A stretch of 64,000 bases of DNA from Pezicula radicicola (Eukaryota > Ascomycota > Leotiomycetes > Helotiales > Dermateaceae), in the NCBI GenBank assembly GCA_003008705.1, contig PDUO01000027.1, forward strand, positions 438,425 through 502,424, written 5' to 3'. Positions within the stretch are counted from its first letter, which is position 1. Each line of letters begins with the position of its first letter. Positions 10,422 through 21,603 of the stretch are shown here, piece by piece. Under the pieces are notes generated by a model, which saw only the letters and a program-made list of their open reading frames with translations, ran no database searches and had not been told where the DNA came from. A program made the translations under genes and the position numbers.

Positions 10422-13400
10422 ATGGATATTGCTATATCTCTTGATCAGAAAATGGCGTACGATCTTTCACGGTTAATTGATGCTAACCGTCCCCGCCGCG
10501 GAACAGCTAATTATTCTACCAATGGCTATTCACCTAAATCTTCTCAAGAGCAAACTCGTGTCTCTAAGCGGATTCGGCTAAGCCATACTCCTGAGTCCTC
10601 ATCATCAAGAGCAGATTTTGAACCTTCCTCTTCCTCAGACAGACCATCAAAGCCTATCAAGGTCGTTGTCTTGAAACTTACCACCAGTAGTCTTCAGCGA
10701 TTTTTGGACGCCCAGAATCCGACGGGAGCCAGCCAACCCACTCATGATGGCGACTCTTCTGGCGATAGCAAATTCACACCTGCCAGTCAGTCGACGGTTG
10801 CCAGCCGCTCCACTGGTGGTAGTGTTGATAACAACTCTACTGGTGATAACGACTTTGTTGATGCCAACATCCCAAGTACAGTTCGCTCAGCCGGCCCCAG
10901 TCGTACTACGCGTGTTAGTAACTTAGCCAAGACTAAACCACGCGGTAAAGCTCCATATCAACCATATCATGTTAACGTCCAGGACCTGAATAAGCATGAG
11001 CCTTTCGGTCAACCGCCTGCTTGGAGTGACAAGCGACAGGGACTCTGCGAAACTCTCTCCTGGTATAATGCTTATCAGTCTGGAGCATACACGCATGATG
11101 GTAAGGCACTGGGGTTCATGACTAACAAGGAGGTTACTTTGAGAGATGTTTTCGAAGAAGAAATCATGATTGCAGCATGGTAGGCTTGATGTATTCCTTC
11201 TACACGAATTTTACTAACCTATTAAAGTGGCGGTGGTAGAGTATCTGACGGTACTGGCAAAATGGCACGCAAGAAGGATCAAGATACCAGTTCCATTGCT
11301 GCTGCTTTCGAGACGGCCATGAGAGTGAGAGAGCCTGTTGGAGTCATTGCTGGTGAGACTTTCATTCTTCCTAGTTGCTCCTTAGGATCACAACCAACTA
11401 GGATTTTACTAATCGTGAGGTTTATTAGGATGTGGTAACCCAAACAGCCCATCTCGCTTGCCTCATACGTACAATGTCCTGGACTGGTTCCAGGTTACTG
11501 ATGTTTGGCCTGAGAGACAGGAAGGTGTTAAGCTTTGGATGGTGCGTTTGGAAAAGATTAATCTCTCCGTAAAGTCTTGGTGGGCCGCTGAGGACTCACC
11601 TCCTCTTCCCGACAATCGTGATCTCAATCAGTTCAAGACGGTCACAAAGAAATGCGATCTTTGCAACAAGCACTCCAAGGAAATCTACAATGCTGGTTGG
11701 GCATGCCTTACCGGTGGGTGCCCGGGATTTTTCGAGTTCGCTCATGGATACGACGATAAGACACTTGTTTACAATGAGCAATTCTTGAACGAACGTACCA
11801 AGTATCAAAAGCAGCCAGGTCCACTTACACCTCCTCTCCTTACGGATCAAGATCTCTTGGAGATCGATGCTTTTGGGATTGAGAAGCAGTGCACGCGAGG
11901 TATCGTCTGCCCCCTGTGCAAATGCTGTAGCCGACGTATTGAGTGGCGACAATGGTCTTGCGAAAACCCAGCCTGCGACTTCACATACCGCACCAGCCAG
12001 GCGCCAGTTCCAATCAACGAAGTCTTGGTAAACTGCACAGAACCAAAGATTGAGTTTCACGCCGAGAGTATTAAGCCTGTTGAACCGAAGCCACTAGACC
12101 CTTATATTCTTCAGGAGTATGCTGTGCCTGATGAGAATGGAAAGGTCATTGGGTTCATCCGCCACTTCAAAGCAAACGGCTTAATCAACAAGCAACCCGA
12201 TGGACCAAACGATCTGTTCCGTCAAATGCAAGAGCGAGAATTTGGTATGAAGAGAAATGCCGCACGCCAAAAGAATTGTAAGTTCCACACAACACCATGC
12301 ATCTTTTATGCATATAATTGACAAGAATTAGTATCTGGTGAAATATTAACAGCTCATTGGGCTGCAAACTGGGTAATATGTACATACCCCAAGACATTGG
12401 ACACGTGCGCTGATACGTCTTCTAGGGTGCGCCTTACAAATTTGGGGTCTCTGTTCTGTCGAAAGGCTTCGACGAAGCTCCTCCGGTGATCTTAAAGGCC
12501 CTGAAGAGATTGACTTGGGCTGGAGAGCAAGCCCTCGCCGAGAATATGGAACCTTTTCATCCATTCAACGAATTGCTCTCACTCGGATATTTCGAAGACA
12601 GCCACATTGGAGTAAGTTCTAGATGTGATACAGATTATACTCGCAGCTGCTGATATTTACAGTATCACGATGATGGCGAGAAAGAACTTGGGCCTACGAT
12701 TGCAACATTATCTTTAGGCGCCTCGGCCTCAATGACCTTCCGACCAAAGAAGAGAAACGATGTGGGCGAGAGAGCCTCGGTTGGCAGAAAACTCAAGGCT
12801 GAAGGCAAGAAGGACGAAGGCAACAAGAAGATTGTCTTACGGATCACGCTTAACCATGGAGACCTTTTGGTTATGCATGGCCGTGAAATCCAGAGACTTT
12901 ACGAGGTAAAAGACTAATTTCCTCCACATACAAATTTGCAAATTTCAATGTACTAATTCCGCTACAGCATGCTGTCGAACCTCATGGCAAACTACGCTTC
13001 GCACTTACATGTCGATACATCAGACCCGAAACAATTGAAGACCCAGTTGAACGTGATGCCGCGATTGCCAAAGGGAAGCTTCCTGCCGAGTGTGACCAAT
13101 ACATTTATGACGGAGATGTCAATGCTCAAGAAATTCCGGAACAGAGTCGTTTAGTACCTGACCGTTTGGACCATGCAAAGAGAATCCTGGCTGACTTCAA
13201 GGTTGGCCTCCTATCAGAAGAAGATATTCGCGAAATCCAGCAGATGATCGCGAATGGATTGCTGGTCGGGCCTACTGCTGCTTTACCTATTGTGAAATCA
13301 TCAGTTGCAGATTTGCCCCGTGAGCAATTGACTGTTGCCGAGCAATCGCCTCTTATCGATGAGCAGTTGCCTCCTGCTGAACAGCTTTCTGCTGTCGTTG

Positions 13401-13465
13401 AGCCATCTGTTGTCGCGTCTCCTAATATTGAGTCTTCTGCGGCTGGTCCTTCTATGGTTGATTAG
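10422..13465 (+). CDS. SRA-like domain plus AlkB-type 2OG-Fe(II) dioxygenase
   Basis: Six introns (11180-11227, 11353-11428, 12278-12352, 12373-12425, 12612-12662, 12906-12967) join in phase into one protein of about 890 aa. The domain order is: a disordered S/T/D-rich N-terminus; a region from about residue 190 with GLCETLSWYNAYQSGAYTHD, a GGGR turn, KKDQD, PVGVIAG and YNVLDWFQVTDVWPE, whose spacing resembles the SRA (SET- and RING-associated) modified-base-binding fold; a cysteine-rich module (CDLC, CPGFFEF, CPLCKCC, C-x4-C) that probably binds zinc; then an AlkB-like double-stranded beta helix. The iron ligands are visible: HDD in IGYHDDGE (HxD), the distal His in LYEHAVEP, and the 2-oxoglutarate arginine in RFALTCRYI; SLGASASMTFRP and HGDLLVMHG are typical AlkB strands. 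AlkB enzymes demethylate nucleic acids oxidatively. The SRA assignment is inference; the dioxygenase call is strong. The substrate is unknown. Confidence 0.85.
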
Positions 13466-14197
13466 ATGTCTATTACTAGACAATACTTCTACATACTTTT
13501 CATTGTACTTTTACTACTTTACATCTTAGCATGAGCTTTTTATTTTTGCATGGATATTAATGGATATGGGTATGGATATGTTGGCTTGGTTTGCTTGAAA
13601 CCAAAGGCGTGTTACAGCATGGGTATTTACGGAGCTTTGAGTAACTGGCACTATTGTGAGTTACAACATTGCAGTAAGATTTGATATTGCATGGATTTAG
13701 CAACATGATAGATGGAGGATTCCACAGATATATTACAGATATGCTTTAGCTAAATAGTATTTACATGGCTTTCCCACAATAACCGACATGAATATCTGTG
13801 TGTTGCATGATTTCTGTGCCTCTCAAATCAAGTTGATGATTCACATCCAGAATCTGATTTCAAGGAGCTACAATTACAAAATCCCCCTTATCTGAATGTT
13901 GTCTGCATATCTTATAAATATTAGGTAACTATCTACTCTGATTGTCTGTGTGCTGCACGATTCTGAGTCGTTCAGTTCAAGTGATAATGAACAGTCTCAA
14001 TTTGACATCAGTGATCCTCAATTACAAACCATGCGTACTGATTGTTCCTGTCTGCTATGAGCAATTATGATGGGAGACAAGGTACAAAGAGATTTTTATC
14101 CCTAGGTTGATTATTGTCTTAAGTTGATCGATTAGTCTGAGTAGGTACTTCAGATAACAACTCCGCAAGAGAAAACCGGGTTCTTTTTGATTAGATT

Positions 14198-14220
14198 GGA
14201 TAGGATAGGATAGGATAGGA
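14198..14220. repeat. GGATA microsatellite
   Basis: About four and a half copies of the pentamer GGATA in tandem. Confidence 0.85.
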
Positions 14221-14320
14221 GAGTAGAGTGGAGAGGAAGTACATAGATTAGATATGGCTGTAGCTGTGAAGTAAATGAGTGGTTGGTTACTTTGTTAATG
14301 ACCTTTTGAGAGGTGTGTTC

Positions 14321-14625
14321 TTGATGTTTAGTTTGTGATGTGTTTTTTTTAACTTGGTCTCTCAGATGAAAAGAAGGGTGGAAATAGTTTGGTACCTTTC
14401 ACATATCTCATTCAAGGTATTCTATTTTAGTTTCATAGAAACGGCCACTTTTTGTATTTTATTCTGAGAGCTTACTTCTTATGTTTAGTTTGTGATGTTT
14501 TAACTTGGGTTTCTTAGGTGGATAGAATAACAGGGAATAATTTGGGAACTTTCACAAATCTCACTTGTGGTAATCCATATAAGTTTGATAGAAACGGGAA
14601 CTTTTTGCATTTTATCCTGATTTCT
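14321..14625. repeat. Diverged tandem duplication, two copies of about 150 bp
   Basis: Copy one (about 14321-14470) and copy two (about 14477-14625) share, in the same order and spacing, ATGTTTAGTTTGTGATG, a TTTAACTTGG block, CTTTCACA(T/A)ATCTCA, and ATAGAAACGG followed by ACTTTTTG and ATTTTAT. They differ by substitutions and small indels. The boundaries are read by eye. Confidence 0.75.
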
Positions 14626-14754
14626 TTCAGGCACGTACATAATTTGTATTTGTACTGTACGATAACGTGTATTTTCTCCACAAAACTCCAGACCCAGCCG
14701 TACTTGATATCCCAGCTAATTTTGCACCAATTTGCTTCTAAAGACTAATTATGC

Positions 14755-16252
14755 TCATGCCAATTTGCAATAGTTGGCTGGAAAGCTGCCTTTTGCTCCC
14801 CGTAACTCGCCTTCCCACCAATCATCCGTACTATCTGTTTTCTTAACTACTCGTATCTTGTCGCCTTCCCTAAAACTGAGATCACCAGCTCCTTCGCCTG
14901 GGAAATTGTACTGTGCAATTACGAAAGTTCCTGTGCTGGAGCCAATACGTTTTGGTGGTGGTGGTGGAGGTGGCTTCTTTTTGACGACGGCGCCTTGTTG
15001 GAAATAATCGGTTTTTGGGCCAGCAGGAGAGTGTGCGGCATAGGATGACTGAACAGGCGGGGAAAGGTGTGAGGAATAGTCGGTTGTGGGACGGCTGTTA
15101 GTAGGTATAAGTGGTGGCGAGGGCGAGGGGGATGGAGGGGGTTGAGGTGCCTGAAGGTTTGCTGAGGATGGGATACGCATCGCCCGTGATTGTGGATTGG
15201 GTGAGGTAGGAGCTGGTTGTCCTTGAGAAGATGGTCGTCTATTTGCAATGCCATTGCGAATATTGAGGCCGCTTACGGACGATGATTTCCGAGCTGCTGG
15301 ATCATCACCTAGGGCCATGGGTTGGTGGACTGCCTTTCCACGAGCAATTACAGGTATGATTTCTACCTCTCCTTGAACAGGTTTGAAGTCCCGAGACCAT
15401 GTAGCTATTACATCTTCCATTGGCGGTGGTGGTGAGGGGAAGTTGTTGTCTTCGCAGTAATTATGTAATATGGTATAGTATTGGGCCAAAAGGGTGTTTT
15501 GGGTCATTATTTGGGCAGCAAGGAGATGTGGTAGGATGGAGAATGCAGCCGCTATTAATGGAGGGAGTGTTTCGCGGAGGTGTTCATCTGCTGCTCTGAA
15601 GGCCTGCGGGAATGTTAGCGGAATATTATGGATAGGGGTGAAGGACAAGGCGTACTTCTGATGAAGCTGCGAGTTCCTGCTCTGCTTTAGCCAATGCGGC
15701 ATTTTCTCTATCAGAACGGCTCTGCTTTTTGGAAGCACTGTTGACCTTGTCCGTAAAACGTTCGTAGTCTAATCTTTTGTTCTCCCTCTTTTTGATGATC
15801 TTGCGGTAAGGTAGTATGTACTCCTTAGCCTCCGTAGCCGGCTTGATAATCCGCGCATCCATCATGTTGACTTCGTCCAGCAGGTCGGTCTTAAGCTCTG
15901 TGTATGCCTCTTTCAGTTTGTACGTCCTGTCGAGCCGCGCCTGATCCGTCATTACGGGTGGTAAGCCATGACCGTCTGATGCTCCAACAATCGGATCATA
16001 CAGCTCTTCGAAGCACGATACAGTGCTCAACTGCACACTTAAAATGTTCACCCAGGCATCTCTCCAAGCTTTCGAAGCTTCTATAATCTAGGCTGTTGTG
16101 AGTAACAGCCAGTTTCAGAGTGCTTGGTTGCAACCTACCTTCGTAAGCATCTTGTCGGCATCCTCATAGTCATTGAGCAAGACTGCTACTTTAGCATTGT
16201 CTCCTGGGCCTCTGCTAGCAAGCTTCGCGAACTGGCGGTGCATAGAATTCAT
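14755..16252 (-). CDS. BAR and SH3 domain protein (endocytosis/actin adaptor)
   Basis: Three exons (introns 15604-15655 and 16088-16138) give 464 aa. The N-terminal half is a BAR-type coiled-coil domain (MHRQFAKLASRG, LLNDYEDADKML, basic helices such as KIIKKRENKRLDYERF), followed by PSPPPPMEDVIATW, a proline/serine-rich linker with a polyproline run (PPPPPPPKR), and a C-terminal SH3 domain (FVIAQYNFPGEGAGDLSFR, WWEGELRGAKGSFPANY). BAR domains sense or bend membranes and SH3 domains bind proline-rich partners, so a role at endocytic sites or cortical actin is likely. The N-terminus is unlike the Rvs161/Rvs167 type; it resembles a second fungal BAR-SH3 family that I know without a settled name. 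Two starts nine bases apart (16252 and 16243) are possible. Confidence 0.9.
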
Positions 16253-16710
16253 TTTGAATATCCGTTGTCTTTGGTCGCTTCAGCTGGGAGTTGTGTGGTA
16301 GAGACAGAATTGCGCGGAGGCGGCTTTGCTGCTGACAGAGGGCCTAGGACCAGAGGACGAGAGCGGACTCGAGGGAAGGAGGTTGAAAAATCAATCAATA
16401 ATAGGAGCGATAGGGGCTAGCACTTGACTAGGCGGTGTAATTAGAGACCCATTGGCACAGCCTGGCCTTTTGGAATGTCGCGACGGAAGGCTGAAGGTAA
16501 ATTATGGCTGCGCCTCTTCGAGTTTGTTGTACGGAGGAGGATGACACCTCTGACGACAGGCAAAAACAGGATATGCGGGGTGGTACTGTATAGTAAGCCC
16601 CCACTGGGAGAATAGACGACTTCCAATGGTTCGTAGAAGGAGTGCGTATTTTGACGCGTAGAACTCCTGATCGACACGCAAATACAGTATTAATTGAGGA
16701 TATATTACAA
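16253..16710. other. Upstream region of the BAR-SH3 gene
   Basis: This contains the promoter of the minus-strand BAR-SH3 gene. I see no supported gene in it; plus- and minus-strand ORFs here have no recognisable features. Confidence 0.4.
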
Positions 16711-16971
16711 CTACAGTACATATAACTCAGCGATAGAATAATAAGAGCTTGGATGATCCACTGCTTGTCTGGAATGATGTTGACTTGAACTACTACTTGG
16801 CAGCGACGGCGAGGGACGTTCATCCCAGCTCATTGGCTCAGGAGGACCTGGGGAGCTTGGGCGCCTTTTGACGATAATCACATGACGACGCGTCTCGCCC
16901 CAGCAGTCGCGTCCTGTAACTTCGTACCCTTCGTACCTATCTTCCCAGTGTACTGACAGTTGACCAACCAT
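16711..16971 (-). CDS. Possible small protein, 86 aa
   Basis: An 86-residue ORF starts at 16971, 80 bases from the divergent ATG at 17052. Its first 35 residues (WEDRYEGYEVTGRD, RRHVIIVKRRP) look protein-like with mixed charged and aromatic residues; the rest is serine/proline rich. I recognise no family. It could be a real small gene using the shared promoter or a chance ORF in the upstream region of its neighbour. Confidence 0.3.
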   Translation of the reverse strand: MVGQLSVHWEDRYEGYEVTGRDCWGETRRHVIIVKRRPSSPGPPEPMSWDERPSPSLPSSSSSQHHSRQAVDHPSSYYSIAELYVL

Positions 16972-17051
16972 GGAAGCGGATCCTCAACCAGGGAGTTGAC
17001 CTATGACTGGACTGCGCATACCATGAACTACCTCATGCAAATTCAAATACC

Positions 17052-20000
17052 ATGACGATGACTGCCTTGGCCCCCGGCTCCTCTTTATCCATGGCCGTCC
17101 CTCAAACCCAAAATACCGCGCCTGTTCTCGAATTCCGATGCCTCTTCACGAAAGACTTGCGGCAGAAGCAGAAGCGATGGCAGGATGGAAAGCTCAAATA
17201 CCACACCTTCAACAAACGCGTTATGGTCTATGATGAAAGGTCAAATTTTGTCGGCGATACACATTGGCGTGAGGACTCGGATTTCGATGACGGCGAGGAA
17301 TTAGAACTCGACCGAAGCGGGACTCTGGTACAAGTTGGAGAATTCCTAGGGAAAAGGGAGCAGGACTTGTCAGAATTAATAGACAAACCGAGGAAGGAGA
17401 AGGAAGAGAGACTTGCAGCAAGGACGGCATCATCTCCCGCACGTTCTACCCTCCATAATCGGTCTCAAGTTACCGTAACACCAATTGGATCCTACCTTCG
17501 ACCAAAACCACTGAACGCCATTATTGGGACGCCTACTGGCCACTATGGGAGAGCTGTGATATCCACAACAACACCATTCGAAGAGAGGCAAAGGCTGGCA
17601 GAGGATAATGGAGGCGGAAATGAGAACGATAGGCCTGCCAAGAGAAGAAAGCAAAACATATCTCCACCGAGCAAAAATGGATATGCTCAGAACTTATTTG
17701 GCGCTTCTATGACACTCTCCAGGCCACCGAGCTCTGCGACTTCGAGATACATAGCTGCGAGAACACTGTCAAGGCAGCCAACCTCAACAACATTACAACA
17801 CGTCACTGCAAAACCATCTACTAGCCAAAAGTTGGTGGAAAACATTGATCTAACAATAGAGGCAGATCCTGACAACGGGAAGCCTGACTTACCAAGGCAG
17901 GGAATCAGAGAAGAGAAATCCTTCGAAAAGGGTTCCACGACCAACCGTATACAGAAGAGAAGACCATCTTCTCCACCACGAAGTAGCTATGCAAGTAATC
18001 TTACTGGTGTCGCTTTGTCATTATCAGGCCCTCGCGAGTTGCTATCGTCGCATGTGAAGAAAGCCCCAAACCTCAGAGTTGGAATGAAAGAGCCAAATAA
18101 AGATTATGCTAGGGGTTCATCTCTACATTCTGATAATGGTGATAATTCTCCTGAGATAAGTGAGCTTGAGAGCATGCCAGTTGTTGTTTCTGCCGAAAGT
18201 GCACGCTCATCTTCCCCACCGTTACCAGGAATGTCTGAAATGATATCGAGCCCGTCAGGAGTAGCCGTGGCCAAGCAGAAAAAGGACCCGGCAAGACGTA
18301 TTGACTCTTCACGCAGCTTAAGGGACTCGTCTCCACAGTCACGGCAACGAATACAATCCTCCACGATCTCGAAGCCCAGTTCCACAACAAGCTACAAGTC
18401 TGCTTCCAAAGCTAGCAAGCTACAATCAACTCTACGTATCAAAGCACGAGAACCTAAACGTATGATGATGTCTATGGGACCTCCAAGCTCTAGACCAAAT
18501 TCCTCAAAAAAGTCCTCGCTACCAAAGCAGTCGGCTTCCAGATCTGCCACAGCACCGGCCTTCCAAGAGTCTGAGCATTCTCAGACTACAACCCAGCTAG
18601 ACACAATGCTGCACCAAAAAGACGAGAGTTTACATGCGCGTCTTGCAGGCCACCATAAAGTGCCTGACCTTGAAGAAGATCATTCGTCGCCGATTGAGGA
18701 CAATGGTATTAATTACCAAAATATTGATGCCTTGCTAACTCGCAGAACACTTGCAAAATCGAAAGGAAATGCAGAAAATGTGTCTCATGCCCGTCATATT
18801 CGCCAAGAAAACTTGCCAGGTTTGGAGTTAAATACGGTTGGAAAGAGGACCAACAGCATCACTACCGAAGACAGTCCAACAACTGAGGCGAGTGCCTCTC
18901 ACCCCAGTTCAAGTCCTTCGGCAGTAGTAACACCGGCGGTCAACACGTTACTAGATAATACTGTGAATACCTCATTCACTGCAGACATTGGGAATGCCCA
19001 GAAGCCAGCTTCTTCGACGGTGACTAGATTTAAACCACAAGAGACTATCAAGGACGTGTTTTCGCAGACAGTTGTCTCTCCCAACTTCATAAAATCGTCT
19101 GGTCCTGAGGACGGAATTGCGAGAAATGGTAATGCTCAAACCGGGGACACAAAGACCACTTTAGCCATGTTAAGAATGGAGAATGAACTAGCACAGCGAA
19201 GGGCAGCCGAGGAGCAAGAGAAATTGACAAAACTCAAGGAGGAGATGGAAATCATCAAGAAGAAAGCCAATCAAGAGCGACTAGAGTTAGCACGGTTAGA
19301 GCAGGAGAGATTAGCCAGAGTGGAGAAAGAGAAGGAAGAGAGGGCAATTGCCGAGAGAGAGCGATTGGAGAGGATTGAAAAGGAGAGGACTGAGAGAGAG
19401 AAAACTGAGAAAGAGAGGCTCGAGAGAATAGAAAGGCAGAGAATAGAAAGGGAAAGGTTAGAAAAGGAAAGGCTAGAGAGGGAAAGACTAGAAAGTGAGA
19501 AAAAGGAGAAAGAGAGGCTCCAAAAGGAAAGGATGGATAGGGAGGCAGCTTTGGTCCACGAACAAAAACTGGAGGAAGCAAGAAAGTTAGAAGAGAAACG
19601 ACAGGAAATGGCAAGGCTCGAGCAAGAAAGGTTAATCAGGGAAGCTGTCCTTAAAGAGAGGGAGCGGATAGAAGAAGCTCATCGCCTTCGAGAGGAGGAA
19701 GAGGAGAGAACACGCTCAAAGCAAGCTGCTATAGCCGCCAAAGAGCTTCTAAAGTCCACCGAAAGTAAGGAGTGTAGGGAGGTGCAGGACACATCGGCTA
19801 TGAATATTGGAGCTGCTCAAAGGACAAGGCGGACTGTCAATTCTACGAATTCTGCATTGTCTGCTCATTTGGAGAACGGCATTTTCTCTGCAACAGATCG
19901 TTTTCGAAGAATGATAACTGCTCCTCAAACTCATCATGATGCCATCGAAAGACTAGATTCTGCAGCTGGGGCAGCACAACCAAGCATCCCAACAAAGCTT

Positions 20001-20360
20001 GAGCCATTTTCAAGTAGTTTAGGGATCACTCGCTCACTTGAACCATCTCATCATCCCACAAAGACTCCTAACGGAACAGATGCCGGAAGTTTGAATGTAA
20101 TACCAGAGGTTCCAATTCTTGCGGTCGCGGCCATGACCAGCGGAGTGACGAAAGCGTTCAAGCTCTCTCGTCCCAAGATCTCGGAGACGAACGCACCTCC
20201 AGTTATGCCACCACCACAACGGAACGGAGGAACATTAGCTGGAGCCAGTGATGGAAACACAATACCTACAAGGTCACGAGAAAAAGCAGCAACTAGGGGT
20301 CCATGGAGTCCAGAGGCCTTTGATCTATTTTCATGGAGGCCTCCTCCTTCAATGGAGTGA
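17052..20360 (+). CDS. ZGRF1/Mte1-like (DUF2439) protein with long coiled coil
   Basis: A single-exon 1102-residue protein. Residues about 25-100 match the DUF2439 domain, the N-terminal domain of ZGRF1-like proteins (VLEFRCLFTKDLRQKQKRWQ, LKYHTFNKRVMVYDE, DLDRSGTLVQVGEFL-like strands). In yeast the family member Mte1, and in fission yeast Dbl2, work with Mph1/Fml1 helicases on D-loops and telomeres. The middle is disordered and basic; residues about 710-890 form a highly charged heptad-like coiled coil built from repeats of ERLERIEKER type. The last 20 residues include GPWSPEAFDLFSWRPP, a short conserved-looking tail. No helicase domain is present. A role in recombination repair is inferred from the family; the coiled coil suggests scaffolding. 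Confidence 0.8.
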   Translation: MTMTALAPGSSLSMAVPQTQNTAPVLEFRCLFTKDLRQKQKRWQDGKLKYHTFNKRVMVYDERSNFVGDTHWREDSDFDDGEELELDRSGTLVQVGEFLGKREQDLSELIDKPRKEKEERLAARTASSPARSTLHNRSQVTVTPIGSYLRPKPLNAIIGTPTGHYGRAVISTTTPFEERQRLAEDNGGGNENDRPAKRRKQNISPPSKNGYAQNLFGASMTLSRPPSSATSRYIAARTLSRQPTSTTLQHVTAKPSTSQKLVENIDLTIEADPDNGKPDLPRQGIREEKSFEKGSTTNRIQKRRPSSPPRSSYASNLTGVALSLSGPRELLSSHVKKAPNLRVGMKEPNKDYARGSSLHSDNGDNSPEISELESMPVVVSAESARSSSPPLPGMSEMISSPSGVAVAKQKKDPARRIDSSRSLRDSSPQSRQRIQSSTISKPSSTTSYKSASKASKLQSTLRIKAREPKRMMMSMGPPSSRPNSSKKSSLPKQSASRSATAPAFQESEHSQTTTQLDTMLHQKDESLHARLAGHHKVPDLEEDHSSPIEDNGINYQNIDALLTRRTLAKSKGNAENVSHARHIRQENLPGLELNTVGKRTNSITTEDSPTTEASASHPSSSPSAVVTPAVNTLLDNTVNTSFTADIGNAQKPASSTVTRFKPQETIKDVFSQTVVSPNFIKSSGPEDGIARNGNAQTGDTKTTLAMLRMENELAQRRAAEEQEKLTKLKEEMEIIKKKANQERLELARLEQERLARVEKEKEERAIAERERLERIEKERTEREKTEKERLERIERQRIERERLEKERLERERLESEKKEKERLQKERMDREAALVHEQKLEEARKLEEKRQEMARLEQERLIREAVLKERERIEEAHRLREEEEERTRSKQAAIAAKELLKSTESKECREVQDTSAMNIGAAQRTRRTVNSTNSALSAHLENGIFSATDRFRRMITAPQTHHDAIERLDSAAGAAQPSIPTKLEPFSSSLGITRSLEPSHHPTKTPNGTDAGSLNVIPEVPILAVAAMTSGVTKAFKLSRPKISETNAPPVMPPPQRNGGTLAGASDGNTIPTRSREKAATRGPWSPEAFDLFSWRPPPSME

Positions 20361-21603
20361 TAATAGATGGCGTATAGGTAGACATATCACAAAAAGAATC
20401 AAGCAAAACCGGAAGATTCCCTATAAGGTAAGCTCAGTCTGGCCAATGGAGTTTAGTACTGGTGCATTGGGATCCGTAAATGCCGGTTCGCATCTACTCG
20501 TATGGTTGAAGCAATAGGTCTGTGAAGGACCAAGGATTTTTCGTCATGATGGAGGCTTTGCTGGCCACGACTCTTGGGAGATGGTTACTTATGGAACAGC
20601 ATACGTGGATGTTGGTATTTTAAGTTCAGCATAGCTCTGCTGATCATTTTCAGGAAGCTATATAAGAAAGTAGACGCCCTCCAGTTCTTCATGATTGTCG
20701 TAAATTGTATCAATCGATTGGCGTCCCATTACTTATCTCATCCCAGTTCCACCAGCATGCAGCGGAGCGGAACAGATCTACAGCGGAGAGCGGGGGATTA
20801 GGCGACAACCAAGAGGGGTTGGGGTTGACTTTTTGAACAGGACAGGACCAGGACAGGGTTGCGGGCCAGCGTTGCCCTCGGCCAACCCCTCTATCATAGA
20901 AGGTAGAGAACCCTTTAGAAGCCTTTTGCCACCTGGCGTCGACGAGGTCAACTAGGACTGGGCCTCGTTTTGTCTTTGCTTGTCAGCAAAGAGGCCGCTC
21001 AATCACCATTGTACACAGCCACAAGACAAGAGCCACCGATGGATGCCCCTCTGACGAGAGAAAGCAATTTCGCTTGAGAGAACAATGATGACATTCACGC
21101 CTCATTGGGGCATCAATTGAATTCTCTTGCGACATTTTTCTTTCCATCTCTCTCATTTCGACAGCGAGAACAACAAGTCGAGGTCATCGTCAACTTTCTG
21201 TTTCTTTACCGGTTGTTTGTGGGGCGCCGACTTCCTCGTCATCAGCTCACCGAAAAGCTCTCCTCGCAATGGCTGTCGGGCGCGCAGTTCAACCTGCGTC
21301 GAGTCTGCCTCACCACATAAGCCGCCGCATCTTAAAGTATTAAATGCAAAGGCCCCCAAATACCCACCAGAGGCAAGTCGTGATTTCTTTTATGTGCATG
21401 TCTTTCCTCTGGGAGGACATCCTCAGCATGCTTTTCTGATTATCTTCTCTGTACAACACCAGTACATTCTGTATTGCCCTATCTCAGGTACAGTACCTGT
21501 GCCTACTTACGACTTCGACTCATAATAGCCTTGGGCGCGCGTCATCTTCCTCCCAAAACCATTTCGATACGCAAACACACAATCAAACAGAAAGATAACC
21601 AAA
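20361..21603. other. Intergenic region, upstream of the next gene
   Basis: About 1.2 kb without a gene that I can support. The ORFs at 21105-21525 overlap each other in several frames and have no family features; the last 80 bases are C/A-rich leader-like sequence. Confidence 0.5.

Larger units (their letters stand above)
13466..14754. other. Gene-free region between convergent genes
   Basis: This is AT-rich and contains no supportable ORF. It includes a 5-bp microsatellite and a diverged tandem duplication, annotated separately. The small ORF at 14518-14748 lies mostly inside the second repeat copy and has no counterpart in the first, so I do not call it. Confidence 0.6.

Noticed and set aside
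14518..14748. 76-residue plus-strand ORF
   Set aside because: It lies mostly in the second copy of the tandem duplication and the frame is not kept in the first copy.
19255..19614. 119-residue minus-strand ORF rich in F, P, S and L
   Set aside because: It is the antisense shadow of the E/R/K coiled-coil repeats.
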